From NCBI GenBank assembly GCA_002419465.1, contig DIGE01000014.1, forward strand, positions 1-64,000: DNA of 64,000 nt. The letters run 5' to 3'. A program made the translations under genes and the position numbers. Below the pieces are notes generated by a model. The model saw only the letters and a list, made by a program, of their open reading frames with translations, was not told where the DNA came from and searched no databases. The stretch's first letter is position 1; every line of letters starts with the position of its first letter. This DNA comes from Geobacter sp. UBA5730. GTDB lineage: Bacteria; Desulfobacterota; Desulfuromonadia; Geobacterales; Pseudopelobacteraceae. This document shows positions 58,248 through 64,000 of this stretch, in pieces.

Positions 58248-59863
58248 TCCGGCGCGACAGCACGAAATGCTCACTGTTCGTGAGATTGCAGAGATCAAGG
58301 CTTGTGCGCTGGGCAGTCGGCATACTGGTAGCCTTGGTCCTTGTGCTCGTGAGCGTGTCGTTTATGCTCGATGAGCCTCTTCGCAACAGCATTGAAAAGA
58401 AAATGAACCAAGAACTGAAAGGCTATTCGGCCCGACTGCCGGGTCTGCATCTCCGACTGCTGGACCTTTCGGTAACCCTGAAAGGACTGACGATCATCCA
58501 GCAGGCCCACCCTGCTCCGGCGATCGCAGAGTTCCCTATCCTCAGGGCCAGCATCCACTGGCGTGAAATCCTGTCGGGGCGGCTGGTGGCCGAATTTGTG
58601 CTGGACCGGCCAAAGATCAACATTAACCTGCAACAGTTACGCAGCGAAACAGCCAACACGGTACCCCTCAAGGAACAGGGCTGGCAGCGCGCGGTGCAGG
58701 CCATCTATCCGCTGAAACTGAACTCCGTGAAGATCCACGACGCCAGTGTCAGCTATAGCGACCGGGATCTCAAAAACCCGCTGGTCCTCAGCCATCTGAA
58801 TCTGCAGGCCAGCAATATCCGCAATATCCGCCAGCCAGACCAGGTGTATCCCTCACAGTTTCATCTTGACACAGCGGTCTTTACCAACGGCCGAGCCACG
58901 GTGGATGGGGCCGCCAACTTCCTTGCAGTACCTCATCCGGGGATAAATGGGCATGTCAGGCTGGAAAATATTGCATTGGATCATTTTAAACCAATCATTG
59001 CAAAATCCCACATTTCCATACAGGGTGGCCTGCTCCATGCCTCCGGTGATGTTGAATATGCGTCAAACCTGAAGAGTGCCCACCTGAATGATCTGGTGAT
59101 CCGGGGGATGAACCTGGACTATATCCATTCAAAACGGACCGCAGCTGCTGAAAAACGACGTGTGGCACAGCTAAAGCAGACGGCCGGAAAGCTGCACAAC
59201 GCCCCGAACATTCTGATACATGCCGATCAGATCACCCTGACAGACTGTACGCTCGGACTGGTGAACAGGGCGGCGTCCAGGCCGTACCGTTTGTTCATCT
59301 CATCAACCGACCTGAACATCAGCAACATTACCAACCGGCTCGCCCAGGTGCCTGCCCAGGCGACACTGAAAGGGAAATTCATGGGTAGTGGCACGACAAT
59401 GGCAACCATACAGTTCAGACCAAAAAAACAAGGGCCTGAGTTTGACCTCTACATACGGCTTGAGAAAACCCGGCTGACAACCATGCAAAATCTGTTGCGT
59501 ACCTATGGAGATTTTGATGTCTCGGCCGGGATAGTTTCCCTGGTCGCTGAGCTGCATGGCAAAAACAACCGTATCTCCGGCTATATCAAGCCGTTCATCA
59601 AGGGGGTGCAGGTCTATGACAAACGCATGGACAAAGATCAGGGGATACCACACCAGCTCTATGAACGGTTGATCGACGGGGCAGCCTGGACGCTTGAAAA
59701 CAGTCAACACAGGGAGGTGGCCACCAAAATAAACATCAGCGGCACACTGGGCCAGCCGGAAACCAGCACTTGGCAGATTGTTGTTGGCCTGGTGAAAAAC
59801 GCGTTTTTCGCGGAGCTGCTTCCCACCTTTGAAAGCAATGGTAACCGTGGCAAGCGGCCATGA
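58244..59863 (+). CDS. DUF748/AsmA-like protein
   Basis: A 539-residue protein: short basic N-terminus, one membrane span (WAVGILVALVLVLVSVSFM), then a long beta-rich periplasmic domain of DUF748/AsmA type (LDLSVTLKGLTI at the start, LNSVKIHDASVSYSD in the middle). AsmA-like proteins form grooves that carry phospholipids between membranes, so here it could move the lipids made by the fusion enzyme. That is inference. It overlaps both neighbours by four bases, so the three proteins are co-translated. Confidence 0.82.
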   Translation: MIRRDSTKCSLFVRLQRSRLVRWAVGILVALVLVLVSVSFMLDEPLRNSIEKKMNQELKGYSARLPGLHLRLLDLSVTLKGLTIIQQAHPAPAIAEFPILRASIHWREILSGRLVAEFVLDRPKININLQQLRSETANTVPLKEQGWQRAVQAIYPLKLNSVKIHDASVSYSDRDLKNPLVLSHLNLQASNIRNIRQPDQVYPSQFHLDTAVFTNGRATVDGAANFLAVPHPGINGHVRLENIALDHFKPIIAKSHISIQGGLLHASGDVEYASNLKSAHLNDLVIRGMNLDYIHSKRTAAAEKRRVAQLKQTAGKLHNAPNILIHADQITLTDCTLGLVNRAASRPYRLFISSTDLNISNITNRLAQVPAQATLKGKFMGSGTTMATIQFRPKKQGPEFDLYIRLEKTRLTTMQNLLRTYGDFDVSAGIVSLVAELHGKNNRISGYIKPFIKGVQVYDKRMDKDQGIPHQLYERLIDGAAWTLENSQHREVATKINISGTLGQPETSTWQIVVGLVKNAFFAELLPTFESNGNRGKRP

Positions 59864-60768
59864 GCACTGAAACCGCAGACCGGCTGAGTGGCAGGACGAC
59901 CATGTGGGAATTGGTCTGCCGCGTTGCCAGAGGTGTTCTGAAGGACAATTGTGACGGATATGCGGCCCAGGCAGCATTTTTCTTCCTTTTTGCGCTGTTC
60001 CCTTGTCTGCTGACACTGACAACCCTGCTGGCCTATCTGCCGGTGCCCGACCTGTTCCAGGTGCTGCTGAACATCCTGGGGCGTTTTGTACCAAATGATA
60101 TTCTCGTGCTGGTGGAGGACAATCTTTGCACGCTGGTAAGCGTGCAACAGGGAGGCCTGTTGTCCATCGGCGTCCTGTTATCGTTGTGGACCTCTTCCAA
60201 TGCGGTAATCACGGTCCAGATCGCCATGAATGAGGCCTATGGCACCGAAGAACAACGCCCCTACTGGAAAGTACGTCTGATTTCCGTGTATCTGGTCATC
60301 GGTTTCACCTCCTTCATCATAACATCTCTGTTGTTACTTATCTTCGGACCTCTTATCGGTATCTGGCTGGCATCGCTGGCTAACCTCGGCGATGCCTTTG
60401 CCGTGGCCTGGAGGCTTCTGCGCTGGCCAACAATACTCGGTCTAATGATGGCTGCCCTTTCCACACTTTATCGCTATGCACCGGCCATACCGCTGCCATG
60501 GCGGGAGACCACCCCCGGCGCAGTCACGGCCACAGTGGCATGGGTTGCCGTTACCCTGGCATTTTCATTCTACGTAGACAACTTTGGTTCCTACAACAAG
60601 ACCTACGGCAGCATAGGGGCGGTCATGGCACTGCTGGTCTGGATGTATGCCAGCGCATTTCTGATTCTTCTCGGAGGCGAGATTAACGCTCGATTAAGGG
60701 AGTTGCTACGTGAGCGGCAGAGCAAAAACGAGACACAAGAACCCGCAGGCTTGGCACCGGCTGAATGA
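59860..60768 (+). CDS. YihY/BrkB-family inner-membrane protein
   Basis: A 302-residue integral membrane protein of the YihY/BrkB family. About six spans; the family's opening DGYAAQAAFFFLFALFPCLLTL and WTSSNAVITVQIAMNEAYGTEE are clear, as is RYAPAIPLPWRETTPGAVTAT. AsmA-type proteins and YihY have both been linked to lipid movement between membranes, so this next-door pair fits that theme. It overlaps the DUF748 gene by four bases and the next frame's leader; stop at 60768. Confidence 0.93.
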   Translation: MSTETADRLSGRTTMWELVCRVARGVLKDNCDGYAAQAAFFFLFALFPCLLTLTTLLAYLPVPDLFQVLLNILGRFVPNDILVLVEDNLCTLVSVQQGGLLSIGVLLSLWTSSNAVITVQIAMNEAYGTEEQRPYWKVRLISVYLVIGFTSFIITSLLLLIFGPLIGIWLASLANLGDAFAVAWRLLRWPTILGLMMAALSTLYRYAPAIPLPWRETTPGAVTATVAWVAVTLAFSFYVDNFGSYNKTYGSIGAVMALLVWMYASAFLILLGGEINARLRELLRERQSKNETQEPAGLAPAE

Positions 60769-60809
60769 TTTTTTTGGGGAAAGCAATTGAGGATCAGAGA
60801 GGAGATGGT

Positions 60810-61238
60810 ATGAACGACACCCGCAGACTGATGATATCGCTCGAACCGGCTTTTGGCAATGTGGACATGGTGCGAGCTGCGATAAGGGGGATCTGCACCG
60901 ATTTTTTCCAACTGCCTGAAAATTCTGCCAGCATCATGGATTTCTGTTTGATTGTAACTGAACTGATGAACGATGCAGTGAAACATGCAAAAACATCTGT
61001 GTTGGATGTGGAGCTTCTGCTGTCAGATCGCGAAGCGATCTTTCATCTAATGGCCGACGATGCATCTGATCCAACAGCAGAAACCGTGCTCCCGAGCACT
61101 GAAAGTGACGGAGAGTTTCCCGACGACGGGTACGGCATTGCCCTGATCCGGTTGCTGTCCAATGGCATGGAGTATGAGCATTTGAAAAACCGGAATACCG
61201 TAAGCTTGCGAAAGAGACTTGCTGAGCAGGAGCAGTGA
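60810..61238 (+). CDS. RsbW-like HATPase (anti-sigma/anti-regulator kinase)
   Basis: A 142-residue single-domain ATPase of the RsbW/SpoIIAB type. The N box is FCLIVTELMNDAVKHAK; a short Gly-rich lid appears as DDGYGIALIRLLSNG. It should phosphorylate the STAS protein encoded next, and bind another partner when not so engaged. No sigma factor or PP2C phosphatase gene is adjacent. ATG 60810 follows GAGAGGAG. Its stop and the STAS start are one base apart. Confidence 0.88.
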   Translation: MNDTRRLMISLEPAFGNVDMVRAAIRGICTDFFQLPENSASIMDFCLIVTELMNDAVKHAKTSVLDVELLLSDREAIFHLMADDASDPTAETVLPSTESDGEFPDDGYGIALIRLLSNGMEYEHLKNRNTVSLRKRLAEQEQ

Positions 61239-61239
61239 T

Positions 61240-61599
61240 ATGGAAATCAAGCTCGAAGTAGACAATGAACTGGTTACTCTGAAACTGATCGGGAGTCTGG
61301 TGGCCAGTACGGTAGAAGACCTGAAGGTGCAGGTAGCCAAACTGATCAAGAAGAAATACCTGTTTATGCTGCTGGATATGAAAAATGTCGATTTCATAGA
61401 TAGTTTCGGCCTGGGGGCGTGTATTGCCATCAAGCGGGATCTGGCTGTAAATGTGGGGCTGCTGGCATGCACCGGCTTGAACGAAAACGTCAGGAGGGTT
61501 TTTACGATGACCCGTGCTGACCAGAAAATCATGGTTTTTGATGACCGCAATGATGCCATTGCTGCACTGATGGAGCGAATGCAGATGGTTCGCAAGTAG
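61240..61599 (+). CDS. STAS-domain anti-anti-sigma-like protein
   Basis: A 119-residue STAS protein of the SpoIIAA/RsbV type. The phosphorylated Ser is in DMKNVDFIDSFGLGACIAI. With the HATPase gene just upstream it forms a partner-switching pair. The STAS state would decide whether the HATPase is free. The output is unknown; the next gene is a MshEN ATPase, which may be a target or only a neighbour. ATG 61240 follows GAGCAGGAGCAG. Confidence 0.92.
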   Translation: MEIKLEVDNELVTLKLIGSLVASTVEDLKVQVAKLIKKKYLFMLLDMKNVDFIDSFGLGACIAIKRDLAVNVGLLACTGLNENVRRVFTMTRADQKIMVFDDRNDAIAALMERMQMVRK

Positions 61600-61628
61600 T
61601 TTCCGGTTTCAACAAACGAGGGGCTGGT

Positions 61629-63554
61629 ATGAATGATATGAAGGTTGGCGATATCCTTCTGGAACAGATGCTGATCACTCCGGAGCAGTTGCAAGAAGTG
61701 CTGGAGATACAGAAAAACCTATCACCAGCACCGCTTCTGGGAAAACTTTTGGTAAAGCTGGGCTATGTGAAGGAGGCAGATCTCCAGGTGTTGCTTGACC
61801 GGCACGGGAAAAGGCAGCCGTTCACCGAAGTGTTGCTTGCACTGGGCTGTATAACCAAAGAGGATCTGGATGTAGCCCTGGAGATGAGTGGCAACGAGTT
61901 CCTTCCCCTGGACCAGATCCTTCTCAATCTGGACTTTGTCACCGAAGAGACCCTTGCCAGGGCGATCGCAACATACGTGGATCGACCCTTTATGCATCTC
62001 AAGCTAGTAAAGAGTAATGTTAAAAAAGGGCTGGCCGCCAGCATCATCTCGTTCTCTACTCCGCCACTCATGGTGGTGCCGGTTTCCACGGATGACGTGT
62101 TCATCACCATTGCCATGAACCATCCACTGCCTCACGAGGAGTTGCAGCGGCTTGAGGCTCAGATCAAATTGAAGGTAGTCACGGTTATTGCCCAAAAAAG
62201 CGAGATAGCCAGGGCCCAGAAGTTGTTCATGGGTTTTTCAGTCAACGACGAAGTTGAGCAAAAGGGGCTGGAACTACCGGACAGCATGATGGATATGATG
62301 GCGGAAGAGACAGAAGAACCTGACCTTGACCTTGATCTGTATAAAGTAACAGAAAAGGACAGCCTGCTGGTTAAGATGGTGAACAAAATCATCTATGACG
62401 CCTATAAAAACAAGGCTTCCGACATTCACATTGAGCCGTATCCCGGCAAAAACGATATTGTCGTCCGGATGCGGGTGGATGGCAAATGTTCAGTCTACCA
62501 GGTACTTCCCTGCAAGTATAAATATGCCATACCTTCCCGCATCAAGATCATGGCCGAGCTGGATATTGCGGAGCGTCGCAGACCGCAGGACGGCAAGATC
62601 GATTTCAAGCGATTCGGACCCGCAGATGTGGAGTTGCGCGTTGCAACTATGCCGACTGTCGGCCACCTGGAGGATGTGGTAATCAGGTTGTTGAGCCTTG
62701 GGGAACCAATGTTGTTCGATAAGCTGGGGCTGACCCGACGCAACCGGGAAGCGCTCATAGCGGCTATCAACAAGCCCTACGGGTTGATCCTGGTGGTGGG
62801 GCCGACCGGCTCCGGCAAGACCACCACACTTCATTCAGCCATTGCCGTGGCAAACACACCGGATGTCAAGATATGGACCGCCGAAGATCCGGTGGAGATC
62901 ACCCAAAAAGGGTTGCGTCAGGTACAGGTCAATGCCAGGATCGGCCTGACATTTGCCGCAGTGCTGCGCTCATTCCTGCGCCTTGACCCTGATATCATCA
63001 TGATCGGTGAGATGCGCGACTTGGAAACCGCATCCATCGTTGTTGAAGCCTCCCTGACCGGCCACCTGGTACTCTCAACACTCCACACTAATTCTGCTCC
63101 TGAAACCGTTACGCGACTTCTGGAAATGGGGCTGGATCCATTCAGCTTTTCAGACTCAATACTCTGTGTTCTGGCACAACGGCTTGCCGCCAGTCTTTGC
63201 GGGCATTGCAAAGAGAAGTACCGTCCGGGAGAAGTGGAACTGGGTGAGCTGATTGAAGAGTACGGCACAGAAGATTTTGCTGCTACCGGAATCAACAAGG
63301 AAAAAATTTTTCTGGCAAAGGCGGTGGGGTGTGACCAGTGCCAGCACACTGGTTACCTTGGCCGGATCGGGATTCACGAACTGCTCATCTGTAATGATGC
63401 CATGAAGAGCCTGATTCGTAAAAGATCGGAAACTGAAAAACTTCGTTTACAGGCCATGGCAGAAGGGATGACGACCCTGAAGCAGGATGGCATCCTGAAG
63501 GTAATGCATGGCCTTACGGATATACACGAAATCAGGCGGGTGTGTGTCAGGTGA
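61629..63554 (+). CDS. GspE/PilB-type ATPase with MshEN c-di-GMP-binding domain
   Basis: A 641-residue secretion/pilus-type ATPase. The N-terminal 190 residues form MshEN-like repeats: VGDILLEQMLITPEQLQEVL, then PLLGKLLVKLGYVKEADLQ and a third similar stretch, which bind c-di-GMP in MshE. The core has SDIHIEPYP, Walker A GPTGSGKT (391-398), DPDIIMIGEMRD and STLHTNS, then CGHC and CDQC zinc pairs. It is separate from the gsp operon, and no pilin, PilC or secretin gene is near. It might drive a remote pilus, or energise something linked to the lipid cluster. ATG 61629 follows GAGGGG. Confidence 0.93.
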   Translation: MNDMKVGDILLEQMLITPEQLQEVLEIQKNLSPAPLLGKLLVKLGYVKEADLQVLLDRHGKRQPFTEVLLALGCITKEDLDVALEMSGNEFLPLDQILLNLDFVTEETLARAIATYVDRPFMHLKLVKSNVKKGLAASIISFSTPPLMVVPVSTDDVFITIAMNHPLPHEELQRLEAQIKLKVVTVIAQKSEIARAQKLFMGFSVNDEVEQKGLELPDSMMDMMAEETEEPDLDLDLYKVTEKDSLLVKMVNKIIYDAYKNKASDIHIEPYPGKNDIVVRMRVDGKCSVYQVLPCKYKYAIPSRIKIMAELDIAERRRPQDGKIDFKRFGPADVELRVATMPTVGHLEDVVIRLLSLGEPMLFDKLGLTRRNREALIAAINKPYGLILVVGPTGSGKTTTLHSAIAVANTPDVKIWTAEDPVEITQKGLRQVQVNARIGLTFAAVLRSFLRLDPDIIMIGEMRDLETASIVVEASLTGHLVLSTLHTNSAPETVTRLLEMGLDPFSFSDSILCVLAQRLAASLCGHCKEKYRPGEVELGELIEEYGTEDFAATGINKEKIFLAKAVGCDQCQHTGYLGRIGIHELLICNDAMKSLIRKRSETEKLRLQAMAEGMTTLKQDGILKVMHGLTDIHEIRRVCVR

Positions 63555-63911
63555 TAGCAAGCGTCCCAAGCAGTAAAACCAGAAGGTTTTGAGATAATCC
63601 GTCACATACTACGGTTATGTCATGCATGATGGCATCCAGCATCTTTTTATCCAGCGCACCCCCCTGCCACACAAAAAAATACCCGTATTATTAAAGCCTT
63701 ATACTCTTAAAAAAATTCATTGACTCTGGCTCGTTACTTGCGAAGTACCATCTTGCAGAGATCGGCAAGCCGGTCATTAGTCAGCGTCCGGAGTGATGAT
63801 GATCAACAATGCGTTATGGTCTGCTGCAGAACAAATGGCGCCACCTTACCTGGTGGAAAATCCGTCCGGCTGATTCTATCAGCCAACGAACAACGTACAA
63901 GGAGAAGGACA
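63555..63911. other. intergenic region with sigma-54 promoter, right end
   Basis: No gene is supported in these 357 bases. The region holds a short AAAACC/GGTTTT hairpin near 63575, an AT-rich tract at 63675-63720, a -24/-12 promoter at 63727-63741 and a leader with a seven-pair hairpin, GGCTGAT-TCT-ATCAGCC (63868-63884), just before the ribosome site of the last gene. Confidence 0.55.
63727..63742 (+). promoter_or_regulatory. sigma-54 promoter of the last (secreted) gene
   Basis: TGGCTCG-TTAC-TTGCG: both boxes are intact with correct spacing. An AT-rich stretch lies just upstream, as is common at bent activator/IHF sites. Transcription would start near 63753, about 160 bases before the ATG. 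Confidence 0.65.
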
Positions 63912-64000
63912 ATGAAAAAAACTACCCTGTTGTTACTTGCGATGTTGACCACCCTGCTGTCTGTTTCAGTCGTGTTTGCTGGCGGGAAAACCATGAAAGC
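63912..64000 (+). CDS. exported protein, N-terminal part (cut by window edge)
   Basis: The first 29 residues of a secreted protein: a classic signal peptide, MKKTTLLLLAMLTTLLSVSV, then VFAGGKTMK with a likely cut after Ala. The start has AAGGAGAAGGAC immediately upstream. The rest lies right of the window, so no function can be given. It has its own -24/-12 promoter. Confidence 0.75.
   Translation, partial: MKKTTLLLLAMLTTLLSVSVVFAGGKTMK

Noticed and set aside
1..64000. tRNA, rRNA, CRISPR, insertion sequences or phage genes
   Set aside because: I looked in all gaps over about 200 bases and saw no cloverleaf with a TTCGA loop, no regularly spaced repeats, and no transposase, integrase or phage structural gene.

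Overview
The window looks like about 64 kb of a chromosome from a Geobacter/Trichlorobacter/Pelobacter-type deltaproteobacterium (Desulfuromonadia). Support: GC-rich coding DNA, a complete gspC-to-gspN type II secretion operon in one run, many two-component and c-di-GMP-type signalling proteins, a B12-binding radical SAM protein with the DUF4070-type layout, CstA, and several well-formed -24/-12 (sigma-54) promoters. I see no rRNA, tRNA, CRISPR array, insertion sequence or prophage. The genus is inferred from gene content, not from a marker gene.

Layout. 1-4.3 kb: start of transketolase, thiL, an odd nucleotidyltransferase-like/helical gene pair, a TPR protein and a Phd/VapC-type toxin-antitoxin pair, all on the minus strand. 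4.4-11.2 kb: an hsp20-lon operon, a small unknown protein, a membrane metallophosphoesterase and priA. 11.3-18.2 kb: a plus-strand membrane-lipid cluster. It holds a 49-residue membrane peptide, an MFS-PlsC-acyl-AMP-ligase fusion, a zinc-ribbon membrane protein, an amidohydrolase, a CDP-alcohol phosphatidyltransferase with a variant motif and a shortened CdsA-like protein. 18.2-25.5 kb: retropepsin-like protease, D-2-hydroxyacid dehydrogenase, a CC-motif protein with cstA, an iron-sulfur-flavoprotein-like reductase, a thioesterase, a DUF4197 remnant and a YhdH/AcuI-type reductase. 25.6-36.7 kb: gspN to gspC on the minus strand.

37-50 kb: BON, CsbD and outer-membrane-protein genes (envelope stress type), then an HD-GYP response regulator, a stand-alone receiver and a hybrid histidine kinase in one operon. 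These are followed by a DJ-1/PfpI protein, a PAS sigma-54 activator translationally coupled to a CheB-CheR-PAS fusion, and a methyltransferase. 50-53 kb: a DUF3494 ice-binding-like lipoprotein and an OmpA-family protein. 53.6-63.6 kb: a second lipid/envelope cluster. It holds a B12 radical SAM protein, DUF2147, an acyl-AMP ligase-ACP-acyltransferase fusion, a DUF748/AsmA-like protein, a YihY/BrkB protein, a HATPase/STAS partner-switching pair and a MshEN-type GspE/PilB ATPase. A new secreted protein gene begins at the right edge.

The main theme is envelope biology: two separate lipid-acylation clusters, protein secretion, outer-membrane proteins and signalling. The clearest unifying signal is regulatory. 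Five exact TGGC-N7-TTGC elements lie in intergenic DNA between 38.9 and 63.8 kb, each in the right orientation ahead of a gene or operon, and an enhancer-binding activator gene sits among them. The second lipid cluster is the best candidate for an undescribed system. Similarity searches and expression data would be needed to establish that.
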